NCBI GenBank assembly: GCA_050789255.1
Contig: JBOZRQ010000060.1
Span: 1-64,000, forward strand
DNA: 64,000 bases
Reading direction: 5' to 3'
DNA from: JBOZRQ01 sp050789255
Lineage (GTDB): Bacteria; Bacillota; Sulfobacillia; Symbiobacteriales; Symbiobacteriaceae
A model generated the notes under the pieces. That model made no database searches. It saw nothing but the letters and a program-made list of their open reading frames with translations, and was not told the DNA's origin. The translations under genes and the position numbers were made by a program. Positions 24,330 through 33,289 of this stretch are shown in pieces. Every line of letters begins with the position of its first letter. Within the stretch, counting starts at the first letter, position 1.

Positions 24330-25589
24330 TTAAGCATCTGCGACCTTGCGGACCTGCTCCTCCGAGCGGCTGGCCAGTTCCCGGTAGACCCAGTACGCGG
24401 AGACCAGCAGCAACGCCCCGGTAAAGACGAAGACCGCCCGGGGTCCGAACCAGTCGGCCACGTAGCCGCTGAGCGACGGCCCGAGCACCGACCCGATGAA
24501 CATGGCACTGGTGTTGATGCCGTAGGCACGACCCCGGAACTCCGGGGCGACGGCCGAGGCCAGCGTGGCGTTGATGGCCGGCTGCACAGCGGCGGTCATC
24601 AGGCCGTAGGCGAAGCGCAGCACGATCAGCGTTCCCGCCGTGGCGACCAGCGACTGGGGCATCACGAGCAGGCCGGCGACACCCAGGCCCATCGCAAGCA
24701 GTTTCGGGAAGCCGATCCGCTCGCCGACCCGGGCCCAGCGGGCCGCCATCAGCACCGTGCCGACCGCCGGCAGCGAGAAGATGAAGCCCGCCAGGAAGCT
24801 GGTGGCGTCGCCCCGCCCGAACAGCAGGTGCGTGAGGGAGACCAGCACCGCCTCCTGCTTGAGCGACGGGACGAAGTTGGTCAAGATCGGCTCGAGGGAC
24901 TGAATCGAAGCGTTGATCATCATGCCGGCGACCATGAGCGCCAGCAGCGTGCGGTTCGAGACCGCCATCTTGATATCGTCAAGCGGGCTGGTGCGGGCCT
25001 TGCCCTCCCCCAGGATCCGCTCCCGGACCCAGAAGACCACCGCAACGGTGCCGAGGAGGATCAGGGTGCCAGCGACCCGCATGGTGATGCGGATGCCGAC
25101 CAGGTCGGCCAGCGTGCCGCCGATCATCGGCCCGATGATGGTGCCCGAGGCGGTGGCGGTCTGCAGGATCGCCAGGTACCGGCCCGTCAACTTATCCGGG
25201 GTGTTGGTGGCCAGCAGGGCGATCGCCGAGGGGATGAAGCCCGAGAGCGCACCGTTGAGCATCCGCAGCCCGAAGAGCTGGTACGGGCTGGTGACGAAGG
25301 ACATCAGGAAGTAGATCACGCCGATCGAGACGCCGGAGCGGATGATCATCGGCCGGCGGCCGTGCCGGTCGGCGAGGTTGCCCCAAATCGGCGACATGAT
25401 GGCGCTGGCTACGAAGGTAATGGCGTAGGTGAAGCCCGACCACACGTAGAGGTTTTCGTGCACCCCGAGCGATTCAATGAAGCGGGGCAGGAACGGCATC
25501 ACGAGTGAGAAGGAGATCGCTGCCATAAAGCAGCCGGCCCACAGCACAATGAGGTTGCGGCGGGCCTGTCCCTGGTCCGGTTGAGTCAT
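24330..25589 (-). CDS. MFS drug-efflux transporter (MdtG-like)
   Basis: This 419-residue protein has 12 helices with the motif GNLADRHGRRPMII in the loop between helices 2 and 3, and MPFLPRFIESLG and GPMIGGTLAD (antiporter motif C-like) in helices 1 and 5. It resembles the MdtG/YttB multidrug efflux group. GGGAGGCG lies 11 bases before the ATG. It is divergent from the polysaccharide locus across an AT-rich gap. Confidence 0.88.
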   Translation of the reverse strand: MTQPDQGQARRNLIVLWAGCFMAAISFSLVMPFLPRFIESLGVHENLYVWSGFTYAITFVASAIMSPIWGNLADRHGRRPMIIRSGVSIGVIYFLMSFVTSPYQLFGLRMLNGALSGFIPSAIALLATNTPDKLTGRYLAILQTATASGTIIGPMIGGTLADLVGIRITMRVAGTLILLGTVAVVFWVRERILGEGKARTSPLDDIKMAVSNRTLLALMVAGMMINASIQSLEPILTNFVPSLKQEAVLVSLTHLLFGRGDATSFLAGFIFSLPAVGTVLMAARWARVGERIGFPKLLAMGLGVAGLLVMPQSLVATAGTLIVLRFAYGLMTAAVQPAINATLASAVAPEFRGRAYGINTSAMFIGSVLGPSLSGYVADWFGPRAVFVFTGALLLVSAYWVYRELASRSEEQVRKVADA

Positions 25590-25838
25590 AAGTATAATTC
25601 GCCTCCCGAATAACTCACGGTGTTAGACATTCGGTGGCGATTTTCCTTGTACCTTTACGATATCTAGGAAGATGATCTTGCCTTGGAAAAAGGCAATGGG
25701 CAAGAGGTCCCATTTTTCTTGGATAGATATTCGTCTGCAGGAAAAATGACGCACTACGACAAATAGATACGCTATCGTTTCGGTACATTTCCGTTACATG
25801 AGCAAGTGTTTCCCATTATAAAACAAGGATGTAGACCA
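25590..25838. promoter_or_regulatory. AT-rich divergent promoter region of polysaccharide locus
   Basis: This gap between the divergent MFS and CpsB genes is clearly AT-rich. It contains a terminator-like hairpin AATGGG-8-CCCATT followed by TTTC (25695-25717), and just before it another small hairpin TGCCTT/AAGGCA. The hairpin may attenuate a long leader of the polysaccharide operon. Individual -35/-10 elements cannot be assigned with confidence. Confidence 0.4.
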
Positions 25839-26525
25839 ATGATTGATCTGCACGCTCACGTCCTGCCGGGTATTGATGACGGACCGGCAACGCTGGACGA
25901 GGCGCTGGGGCTTCTGCACGCAATGCAGGAGCAGGGGGTACATACGGTCGTAGCCGCAGCACACGCCCTCGACGGTCGCTACAACGCCACCCGGGACGCA
26001 GTTCTCCGGGCGGTGGACGCTGTCAATGAAGGCATTGTGCAAGCGGGCATGACGATCCGGGTGCTCCCCTCAATGGAGTTGTACCTCGGATTCGATGTCC
26101 TTAGAGCGGTCAAGACCGGCCAGGTACTGGGGCTGAATGGCTCCAAGTATCTGGTCGTTGAGTTACCCAGCCGTGAGTTCCCCGTTTACACCGAGCGGGC
26201 GCTCTTCGAGCTCATGATCGCCGGCTACCGGCCGATCCTGAACCACCCGGAGCGCAACCACGCGATCGTCAAGCGGCCCGAACTGATGGAACGGCTGGCC
26301 GACAAAGGCGTTCTCGCCATGGTTACCTCGGCCTCCCTGCTCGGCCGTTTCGGCGCCGATGCGCAGCGGGTGGCGGAGCGCTTCATTGAAGATGAGGTCG
26401 CCACGCTCGTCGTCAGCGACGCCCATGATCTGCGAGGAAGGGCGCCCACCCTGCCGGAGGGGCTCGCAGCAGCCCGGCGGCTGGGGAAGGCGGACCAGGC
26501 CGACGAGGCCCATCTGCTGTCTTAG
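25839..26525 (+). CDS. CpsB/YwqE-type tyrosine-protein phosphatase (PHP fold)
   Basis: This 228-residue manganese-dependent phosphatase of the PHP superfamily has metal ligands in DLHAHVLPGIDDGP (about 3-16), a central Glu, HPERN (about 127) and SDAHD (about 190). It removes phosphate from the tyrosine-rich tail of the CpsD-type kinase encoded 1.7 kb downstream and so sets polysaccharide chain length and amount. AAGGATG precedes ATG 25839. It is the first gene of the polysaccharide locus. Confidence 0.92.
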   Translation: MIDLHAHVLPGIDDGPATLDEALGLLHAMQEQGVHTVVAAAHALDGRYNATRDAVLRAVDAVNEGIVQAGMTIRVLPSMELYLGFDVLRAVKTGQVLGLNGSKYLVVELPSREFPVYTERALFELMIAGYRPILNHPERNHAIVKRPELMERLADKGVLAMVTSASLLGRFGADAQRVAERFIEDEVATLVVSDAHDLRGRAPTLPEGLAAARRLGKADQADEAHLLS

Positions 26526-26609
26526 TTTTCCCGTCACCCCGATTGGCGGGATAAGGTCCCTGGGTTTTACGTTCCGGTTCCGCATTCTTGAAGGAGGGAA
26601 GAGACACAG

Positions 26610-27359
26610 ATGAAGGTTCGCAAACTGACTTCTGCCCTGCTCGCCGGCGCCCTGTTGGCCAGCGTTGCGGGCACTGCTCTCGCTGCCGAATCGGTCCCTG
26701 GTGATGTCTACGGCGTGAAGCCGGCTGCCGAGCAGGTGACCGAGCAGGCCAAGGAAGAGATCCGCAAGAACCTGGAGAACTCCGGCCTGTCCCAGGCCGA
26801 GATCGAGAAGCGGGTCGAGGAGCAGGTCCAGGCCAAGGTCATCGAGGTCGTGGACAACAAGCTGAAGTCCGCCGGCGTCAAGGACGTGCCCGCCACCCAC
26901 TGGGCCGGCGCTTCGATCGCCGTGATGGTGGAGGCCGGCTTCATCGCTCCTGACACCAAGGGTGAGCTGAAGCCCGAGGCTCCTGCTTCCAAGCAGGAGA
27001 CCGCTGCCATCTTCGCCAAGGTCCTGGGCCTTGCCCCCAAGACCGCCACCCCTGAGGAGGCCGCCAAGGCCGCCGCTGAGGTGGGCCTGACCAATTCGGT
27101 CTCCGCCGACCAGGACATGTCCCGTATGGACGTGGCCAAGATGCTCGCCAAGGCCCTGGGTGTTGAGCCGAAGGCCAACGCTAAGGTCCCCTTCAATGAC
27201 GTCAGTGGCCTGTCGGCTGATGACCAGGCTCTGCTCGCGGCCCTGTATGATGCGGGCGTCTTCAAGGGCTTCCCGGACGGCAGCTTCAAGCCCGACGGCG
27301 TGCTGACCAAGGCCCAGATCGCCATTCTGATCGACCGGGTGCTTGGGCTCGTTAAGTAG
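26610..27359 (+). CDS. Secreted S-layer-homology domain protein
   Basis: This 249-residue protein has a signal peptide (LTSALLAGALLASVAGTALA), a charged helical segment (about 35-85, Glu/Lys/Gln-rich, probable coiled coil) and two SLH units. One is degenerate (about 92-140, THWAGASIAVMVEAGFI) and one clear at the C-terminus (about 192-249, FNDVSGLSADD, LYDAGVFKGFPDGSFKPDG, LTKAQIAILIDRVLGL). SLH domains hold proteins on the wall by binding secondary wall polysaccharide, classically pyruvylated ManNAc polymers. Its location between the phosphatase and the chain-length genes links it to the glycan made here. AAGGAGGG precedes the ATG. Confidence 0.9.
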   Translation: MKVRKLTSALLAGALLASVAGTALAAESVPGDVYGVKPAAEQVTEQAKEEIRKNLENSGLSQAEIEKRVEEQVQAKVIEVVDNKLKSAGVKDVPATHWAGASIAVMVEAGFIAPDTKGELKPEAPASKQETAAIFAKVLGLAPKTATPEEAAKAAAEVGLTNSVSADQDMSRMDVAKMLAKALGVEPKANAKVPFNDVSGLSADDQALLAALYDAGVFKGFPDGSFKPDGVLTKAQIAILIDRVLGLVK

Positions 27360-27425
27360 TGTTGATCGGTGACCCAGGGCGGAGGCCCGGTGGTCACCAA
27401 ACTTGAGTTCATAACAGCAGGAAAG

Positions 27426-27453
27426 CCGGCCCCTCTCTCACAAGGGGGGCCGG
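27426..27453 (+). promoter_or_regulatory. GC-rich hairpin in leader of chain-length gene
   Basis: CCGGCCCC pairs with GGGGCCGG across a 12-base loop, without a T-run. A second small hairpin CCCC-AAC-GGGG follows near 27464. The ribosome site GGGAGG lies just beyond. The pair may modulate read-through from the SLH gene into the CapA gene. Confidence 0.35.
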
Positions 27454-27492
27454 AATACTGCCAGCCCCAACGGGGTGGGAGGCTAGACTTAC

Positions 27493-28230
27493 GTGGAGCA
27501 ACAGGAACTGGATTTACGCGAACTATTTTGGGTCCTGCGCCGGCGGCTTTGGCTGATCCTCCTGGTGCCCTTGGTTTCGGGCCTGGTGGCAGGGGTGGTT
27601 AGTCTCTTCGTACTAAAGCCGGTATACAGTGCGTCGACCACCATCTGGGTCAAGGACGGTTCTTCACAGATCAACTACAACGAGTTGCTCTTGAACCGAA
27701 ACTTGACCAAAACCTATGCGGAAGTTGCCCGTTCACGGGCTGTCATGGCAGAAGTGATTAGCACCCTTCGGCTCAACAATATGACGGTCCAGGGGCTGCA
27801 GAGTAAGCTCTCTGTTACGCCGGTGCGGGACACCGAGATTCTCTCCTTCACAATCGAGGACGGCAATCCTGAGATGGCGGCCCGCCTGGCCGATGCGGTA
27901 GTCGACGCCTTCATGGGGCAGGTCCGGTCCCGTATGAAGATTGAAAACGTCGAGGTGGTCGACCGGGCGCTGGTGCCGGTCTCTCCCATTAAGCCTCGGC
28001 CTTTCCTTAACGTGGCGATTGCTGTGGTCCTGGGCACCATGGCTGGCGTCGGCGTCGCCTTTTTGCTGGAGTTCCTTGATACCTCCATCAAGCGCCCCGA
28101 GGACATCACTCGGCACTTGGGTCTGCCGGTGCTCGGCGCCATTCCGGTGATTGAGGCGGGGGCGCCAGAAGCTACTGTACGGCGTAGCAAGCACAGGGCC
28201 CATCAGGTTGACACGGTGGTGGACAAATGA
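27493..28230 (+). CDS. Wzz/CapA-type polysaccharide chain-length and kinase-activator protein
   Basis: This 245-residue membrane protein has two helices (about 20-40 and 175-195) flanking an extracytoplasmic Wzz domain. It includes YSASTTIWVKDG near the first helix and the proline-rich SPIKPRPFLNVAIAVVLG at the second. In Gram-positive systems this subunit (CapA/YwqC) recruits and activates the separate cytoplasmic tyrosine kinase. GTG 27493 is ten bases after GGGAGG. It is coupled to the kinase gene by an ATGA overlap. Confidence 0.92.
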   Translation: MEQQELDLRELFWVLRRRLWLILLVPLVSGLVAGVVSLFVLKPVYSASTTIWVKDGSSQINYNELLLNRNLTKTYAEVARSRAVMAEVISTLRLNNMTVQGLQSKLSVTPVRDTEILSFTIEDGNPEMAARLADAVVDAFMGQVRSRMKIENVEVVDRALVPVSPIKPRPFLNVAIAVVLGTMAGVGVAFLLEFLDTSIKRPEDITRHLGLPVLGAIPVIEAGAPEATVRRSKHRAHQVDTVVDK

Positions 28231-28943
28231 GAACAACAAGTGGGACTCTCTCCAGCATGGTGGCGACTCATCGGGATCCGTTGGGCGCTGCGTCCGAAGC
28301 ATTCCGGGTTTTGCGCACAAACTTGCAGTTTCTCGGGCTGGACAAGCCCTTGAAATCCATAATGATCACCAGTGCGACGCCAGGGGAGGGCAAGTCTACG
28401 ACCATCGCCAATCTGGCGGTGACTTTTGCGCAGGACGGCGCCCGGGTTTGCCTGATCGATGCGGACCTGCGTCGGCCGACTCTAGCCAAGCTGTTGGGGG
28501 TTCAGAACTGGTCGGGGCTCACCACGGCCCTGATCGGCCAAGAGAGCCTGCAGGACTGCCTCAAGGAGACCGCCGTTCCCGGTCTGTTTGTGTTGCCCAG
28601 TGGGCCGATTCCGCCCAACCCGGCGGAGCTGCTGGGCTCCAACCGTATGTCCAACCTGCTCGCCGAACTCGAGGAGCAGTTTGACATGGTTCTGGTAGAC
28701 ACTCCGCCCGTGCTCGCTGTGACAGATGCTGCAGTGGTCGCATCCAAGGTGGGCGGCGTGGTCCTCGTAGTCAGGTCGGGTCTGGTGGCGAGGCAGCAGG
28801 CTAAGCGTGCCAAAGACGCCCTCGTGGCTGTAAAGGCGAAGGTCCTCGGGGCGGTGCTTGGTGCGGTCAAAGCAGAAGGGCCCGACGGTTATTACTACTA
28901 TTACTATCAGGGTTCCGACAGCGATCGGCGACCTGCGCGCTAA
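28227..28943 (+). CDS. CpsD/CapB-type bacterial tyrosine kinase
   Basis: This 238-residue P-loop kinase has Walker A SATPGEGKSTTIANLA (about 50-65), Walker A' LIDADLRRPTLAKL (about 78-91) and Walker B MVLVDTPPVLAVTDA (about 154-168). The C-terminus carries a run of six consecutive tyrosines (GYYYYYYQGSDS), the autophosphorylated cluster that CpsB removes phosphate from. It acts with the preceding Wzz-type activator to control polymerisation. Starts by ATGA overlap. Confidence 0.95.
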   Translation: MRTTSGTLSSMVATHRDPLGAASEAFRVLRTNLQFLGLDKPLKSIMITSATPGEGKSTTIANLAVTFAQDGARVCLIDADLRRPTLAKLLGVQNWSGLTTALIGQESLQDCLKETAVPGLFVLPSGPIPPNPAELLGSNRMSNLLAELEEQFDMVLVDTPPVLAVTDAAVVASKVGGVVLVVRSGLVARQQAKRAKDALVAVKAKVLGAVLGAVKAEGPDGYYYYYYQGSDSDRRPAR

Positions 28944-29014
28944 CAGCCTGGCAACCTTAAGGAACTCGGTCGAACGGACCCCGATGAACGGTGCCGTGCC
29001 AAGGGGTGAAACAA

Positions 29015-30886
29015 TTGAGCCGATTTTGGCGCCGGACTACGCTGCTCGGGATTGATGTCTGCACCGCTATCGGAGCGATACTGTTTGCGTTTGTCATTCG
29101 TTTCGCATTCGACGGTCGTACGATTCCGGAGCAGTACCTCGTGGTGTACTTCATGGCGCTCCCCTTGATCATCCCTGCTAGAGTCCTCGTGTATTACGCA
29201 TTTGGACTATACAGCCAGGTTTGGTCCTATGCCAGCGTGCCGGAACTGCTTCGCATCGTCTGGGCGGTAACCGTCGATACCTTGATTTCTGCCATAATTA
29301 TCTATGGGTACGCCCTGCCAGATCCCGGATTTCCGCGTAGCGTATTGGCAATCGGCTGGTTCCTAAAGGTCGCAGCGTTGGGGATAACTCGGCTGGCGCT
29401 TCGCATTCGACGCGAATGGTACACAGCTCAACGTACTGAAGAGGCCGGCAGACACCGGGTACTGATCGTAGGGGCGGGGGACGCGGGAGCCATGCTGGCC
29501 CGGGAATACGCCAAGCATCCGGAGTTGGGGTGTACCGTGGTCGGATTTCTCGATGATGACCCTCATAAGCAAGGGTATTTCGTCGGCGGCAAACCCGTGC
29601 TGGGAACTCGTGACGATATAGGCGAGATAGCACGGCGAAGCAAGGTTACGCACCTCGTCATTGCAATGCCGAGCGTGAAAGGATCTGTGGTCCGGGAGGT
29701 AGTGGAGGCCGGTCGGCAGCTAAACCTTCACATCAAGACCGTCCCGGGCCTTTTCGAGCTAATGAACGGCACCGTGTCTGTTTCCCAGATACGGGACGTG
29801 CAGATAGAGGATATTCTTGGCCGTGATGAAATCAGGGTAGACCTGGAGGCCATCGCGGCATACGTGACCGGAGAAGTAGTGCTCGTAACAGGGGCGGGCG
29901 GTTCGATCGGCTCGGAGTTATGTCGCCAGGCTGCTCGCTTTCATCCTCGGCAACTGCTTCTGCTAGGTCACGGTGAAAACAGCATTTACGAGATTGACCT
30001 TGAACTGCGTCAGAAGTACCCACACCTGGAGATTCGGCCCCTCATAGCGGATGTCCAGGATGAGGTGCGCATTCGACGGATCTTCGAGCGGTTCCGGCCA
30101 GGTGTTGTTTTTCATGCGGCTGCGCACAAGCATGTGCCGCTGATGGAGCTGAACCCCGAAGAGGCAATCAAGAATAACGTACTCGGCACTTTGAACGTAG
30201 CACAGGCTGCCGATTTCTACCGGACCAAACGGTTTGTCTTGATCTCGTCCGATAAGGCGGTCAATCCCACCAGTGTGATGGGCGCGACCAAGCGGGCTGC
30301 CGAATACGTGATCCAGACGCTGGCCCAGACGAGTAAGACGGTCTTTGTGGCTGTGCGCTTTGGCAACGTGCTTGGAAGCCGTGGAAGTGTCATTCCTCTG
30401 TTCAAGAAGCAAATTGCCAACGGCGGACCCGTGACCGTGACCGACCCGCGCATGGTTCGGTACTTCATGACAATTCCAGAGGCGGTCCAGCTCGTGATTC
30501 AGGCTGCGTCCATGGGTGCCGGTGGTGAGATCTTCGTCCTCGACATGGGAAATCCGGTCCGCATCGATGACCTGGCACGCGATCTGATCCGCCTGTCCGG
30601 CTTTGAGCCCGATGTCGACATTCCGATTGTATACACCGGTGTGCGTGAGGGCGAGAAGCTGTTCGAGGAACTCCTGACCGCGGAGGAGGGTACACTCGCC
30701 ACCATGCATGAACGGATCTTTGTTGCGCGCGGTGACTCCGTGTCGGAGGAACTGCTGGCCGGGTTCGTCGAGGGAATGCGCGAGTTAGTGTCGACGGGGC
30801 AAGCCAACAATCCCGTTATCCGCCAGTACGTAGCAGATCTATTCAGGAAGGTGATGCTCCGTGGGGCTGTTGGAGCAGGAGATTAG
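29015..30886 (+). CDS. Membrane UDP-N-acetylglucosamine 4,6-dehydratase (PglF/CapD/WbpM type)
   Basis: This protein of about 623 residues has four N-terminal helices (to about residue 115). A CoA-binding-like Rossmann domain follows (VLIVGAGDAGAMLAREY), then a second, catalytic Rossmann domain (VTGAGGSIGSELCRQAARF). The catalytic region reads SSDKAVNPTSVMGATKRAAE, with Met in place of the usual SDR Tyr, as in PglF/WbpM. It makes UDP-4-keto-6-deoxy-GlcNAc, feeding the aminotransferase at 45894. TTG 29015 has AAGGGG eight bases upstream; GTG 28991/29006 are alternatives. The visible drop in GC starts about here. Confidence 0.92.
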   Translation: MSRFWRRTTLLGIDVCTAIGAILFAFVIRFAFDGRTIPEQYLVVYFMALPLIIPARVLVYYAFGLYSQVWSYASVPELLRIVWAVTVDTLISAIIIYGYALPDPGFPRSVLAIGWFLKVAALGITRLALRIRREWYTAQRTEEAGRHRVLIVGAGDAGAMLAREYAKHPELGCTVVGFLDDDPHKQGYFVGGKPVLGTRDDIGEIARRSKVTHLVIAMPSVKGSVVREVVEAGRQLNLHIKTVPGLFELMNGTVSVSQIRDVQIEDILGRDEIRVDLEAIAAYVTGEVVLVTGAGGSIGSELCRQAARFHPRQLLLLGHGENSIYEIDLELRQKYPHLEIRPLIADVQDEVRIRRIFERFRPGVVFHAAAHKHVPLMELNPEEAIKNNVLGTLNVAQAADFYRTKRFVLISSDKAVNPTSVMGATKRAAEYVIQTLAQTSKTVFVAVRFGNVLGSRGSVIPLFKKQIANGGPVTVTDPRMVRYFMTIPEAVQLVIQAASMGAGGEIFVLDMGNPVRIDDLARDLIRLSGFEPDVDIPIVYTGVREGEKLFEELLTAEEGTLATMHERIFVARGDSVSEELLAGFVEGMRELVSTGQANNPVIRQYVADLFRKVMLRGAVGAGD

Positions 30887-32213
30887 ACTCAGTCCGGTGG
30901 CCACGGAGCTGAGGCGCAAGATCGAGGCACGAACCGCCGTGGTGGCCGTGGTCGGGGTTGGCTATGTGGGGCTGCCCCTTGCGGTTGAGAAGGCCAAGGT
31001 CGGATTCGAGGTCGTCTGTATAGACCAGAATCCACATCGGGTCCACATGATCAACGAGGGCCAGAATTACATCCGCGATGTAAAAGACGAGGAACTGTCG
31101 CTGGTAGTCTCTGGCGGTAATCTCGTCGCCACGACCTCCTTTGAGGTGCTCGACCGCGCGGATGTCGTTATCATTTGTGTGCCGACACCTCTCACAGAGA
31201 ACAAGGACCCAGATATTTCTTACATTGTGAATGTGACTCGGCACATCGCTGAGCACCTGCATCCGGGCCAGTTGATCTCACTCGAGAGCACCACCTATCC
31301 GGGGACTACCGAGGAAGTCATTTTGCCGATGCTGGCCCCGAAGGGCCTGACAGTAGGTGTTGATTATTTCGTTTCCTTCTCGCCGGAGCGCGTGGACCCC
31401 GGTAATGCGCGTTACACCACCAAGAACACCAACAAGGTGGTAGGGGGGGTGACGCCCGCCTGTCTGGATGTCGCCTGTACCATGTACAAGCAGACCATCC
31501 TTACTGTTATTCCCGTCTCATCACCTAAGGTAGCTGAGATGACCAAGGTCTTCGAAAACACCTACCGGGCTGTCAACATTGCGCTGGTTAATGAACTGGC
31601 GATGCTCTGTGACCGTATGGGCATTGACGTCTGGGAAGTGATTTCGGCTGCGGCGACCAAGCCCTTCGGCATCCAGACGTTCTGGCCGGGCCCGGGCGTG
31701 GGCGGCCATTGCATTCCGCTCGACCCGTTTTACTTGGCCTGGAAAGCGCGTGAGTATGACTTTTCCACCCGCTTTATCGAACTGGCCGGCGAGATCAACC
31801 TGCGCATGCCCTACTTTGTCAAGGACAAGGTGGTGCGGGCTCTGGGCGAGGCGGGCAAACCCCTGTATGGTTCGAGGATCCTTGTTCTGGGCGTGGCATA
31901 CAAGCGTGACATCGCCGATGAGCGAGAATCCCCGGCACTCAAGGTCATTCAGCTGCTTGAGAAGGAAGGCGCCCGGGTTGTGTACCACGACCCCTTCGTC
32001 CCTGAAATCCATCCGCATGGATGGTTTAAGGAGCACATGTCGTCGGTTGCCTTGACGGAGGATCTCTGGCAGACCATAGATGCAGTGGTTATCACGACGG
32101 ACCACACCACCATCGACTATGACGAGGTCGGCCGGAGGGCGGCCATTATTGTTGATACACGGAATGCTATGAAGTCTGCCCGAGACAGCTCGGCCAAAAT
32201 CGTCAAGCTTTAA
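30861..32213 (+). CDS. UDP-N-acetylglucosamine 6-dehydrogenase (WbpA/WecC family)
   Basis: This 450-residue nucleotide-sugar dehydrogenase has the NAD motif VVGVGYVGLPLAVEKAK (about 31-47), the central EVISAAATKPFG and the catalytic Cys in PGVGGHCIPLDPFYLAWKA. The C-terminal UDP-binding domain reads LGVAYKRDIADERESPALKV. It oxidises UDP-GlcNAc (or UDP-ManNAc) at C6 to the uronic acid. It overlaps the dehydratase gene by 26 bases and is followed directly by WbpB-, WbpD- and WbpE-type genes. That order points to UDP-GlcNAcA as the product. Confidence 0.93.
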   Translation: MGLLEQEIRLSPVATELRRKIEARTAVVAVVGVGYVGLPLAVEKAKVGFEVVCIDQNPHRVHMINEGQNYIRDVKDEELSLVVSGGNLVATTSFEVLDRADVVIICVPTPLTENKDPDISYIVNVTRHIAEHLHPGQLISLESTTYPGTTEEVILPMLAPKGLTVGVDYFVSFSPERVDPGNARYTTKNTNKVVGGVTPACLDVACTMYKQTILTVIPVSSPKVAEMTKVFENTYRAVNIALVNELAMLCDRMGIDVWEVISAAATKPFGIQTFWPGPGVGGHCIPLDPFYLAWKAREYDFSTRFIELAGEINLRMPYFVKDKVVRALGEAGKPLYGSRILVLGVAYKRDIADERESPALKVIQLLEKEGARVVYHDPFVPEIHPHGWFKEHMSSVALTEDLWQTIDAVVITTDHTTIDYDEVGRRAAIIVDTRNAMKSARDSSAKIVKL

Positions 32214-32228
32214 TCACTGTAGCAGGGG

Positions 32229-33287
32229 ATGAAGATCAGCATGCTGGAAGCAAAACCGCTGCGATTTGCGGTCATTGGGTGCGGCCGGATCGCGCCAAAT
32301 CACGGTCAGGCAATCGCAGGTCTCCCAGAGGCGACTTTGGTGGCTGCGGCCGACATCGTTAAGGAGCGGGCAGAAGAGTTCACCTCCCGCTTTGGCGGTG
32401 AGTCGTACCGGTCTTATAAGGAGATGCTGGAGCGAACTGATGTTGATGCCGTGTGCATCTGCACGCCCAGCGGCTTGCACGCAGAGCAAGGTATCGCTGC
32501 AGCCCAGGCAGGCAAGCATGTGCTGGTCGAGAAGCCCATGGCCCTGTCTCTGAGGGAGGCGGACGCCCTTATTAAGGCCTGCCGGGAGAATGGTGTAACC
32601 CTTGGTGTGGTTCACCAGAACCGATTCAATCCTGCGATCGTTCGCCTGCGCAAGGCATTGGAGTCTGGCCGTTTCGGCCAGTTGAACATGGGCACAGCAG
32701 TGCTCCGCTGGCATCGGGATGAGAATTACTATACGCAGGCCCCATGGCGGGGAACCTGGGCCATGGATGGCGGGTGTCTGATGAACCAGACCATTCACTG
32801 CATCGATCTTTTGCAGTGGATGATGGGCCCAGTGGAGAGCGTTTTTGCGCAGACCGCCACGCGGGTCCGGAAGATCGAGGCCGAGGACAACGCCGCGGCA
32901 GTCCTGCGCTTCCGTAATGGCGCACTGGGGTTGATCGAATCCTCGGTGACGATCTATCCGAAGAACCTTGAGGAGACGCTGAATCTCTTTGGGACCACCG
33001 GCACGGCGGTGATTGGCGGCGTGGCGGTCAATCGTATTGAGGCATGGCGGTTCGGTGACGGAACGGATACAGAGGACCAGGTGTTGGGGGAGCAGAAGGC
33101 CGATCCTGCGAGCGTGTATGGCTTTGGGCACACGCCGCTGATTGCTGACTTCATCGAGGCCGTTGGGTCCCGGCGTGAACCAGCTGTGTCCGGGGTCGAA
33201 GGGCGGAAGGCGCTAGAAATCATCCTCTCCATCTATCGGAGTTCGCGTACCGGACAGCCCGTCCTCTTCCCGCTGGTGGAGGGGTAG
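32229..33287 (+). CDS. Gfo/Idh/MocA oxidoreductase, WlbA/WbpB type
   Basis: This 352-residue NAD-dependent oxidase has the N-terminal Rossmann motif VIGCGRIAPNHGQAI (about 15-29), VCICTPSGLHAEQGIAAA and the catalytic Lys in HVLVEKPMALS (E-K-P). GTWAMDGGCLMNQTIHCIDL is the substrate loop. In the WbpA-B-E-D-I pathway this enzyme oxidises C3 of UDP-GlcNAcA to the 3-keto form. ATG 32229 abuts AGGGG; ATG 32241 is an alternative start. Confidence 0.9.
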   Translation: MKISMLEAKPLRFAVIGCGRIAPNHGQAIAGLPEATLVAAADIVKERAEEFTSRFGGESYRSYKEMLERTDVDAVCICTPSGLHAEQGIAAAQAGKHVLVEKPMALSLREADALIKACRENGVTLGVVHQNRFNPAIVRLRKALESGRFGQLNMGTAVLRWHRDENYYTQAPWRGTWAMDGGCLMNQTIHCIDLLQWMMGPVESVFAQTATRVRKIEAEDNAAAVLRFRNGALGLIESSVTIYPKNLEETLNLFGTTGTAVIGGVAVNRIEAWRFGDGTDTEDQVLGEQKADPASVYGFGHTPLIADFIEAVGSRREPAVSGVEGRKALEIILSIYRSSRTGQPVLFPLVEG

Positions 33288-33289
33288 TT

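Noticed and set aside
27360..27492. Cyclic-di-GMP, cobalamin or other known riboswitch in front of the chain-length gene
   Set aside because: The GC-rich hairpins do not contain the conserved core sequences of these classes that I could check by eye.
32214..33131. Minus-strand open frame opposite the WbpB-type gene
   Set aside because: No start signal or domain; the plus-strand gene has full Gfo/Idh/MocA motifs and operon context.
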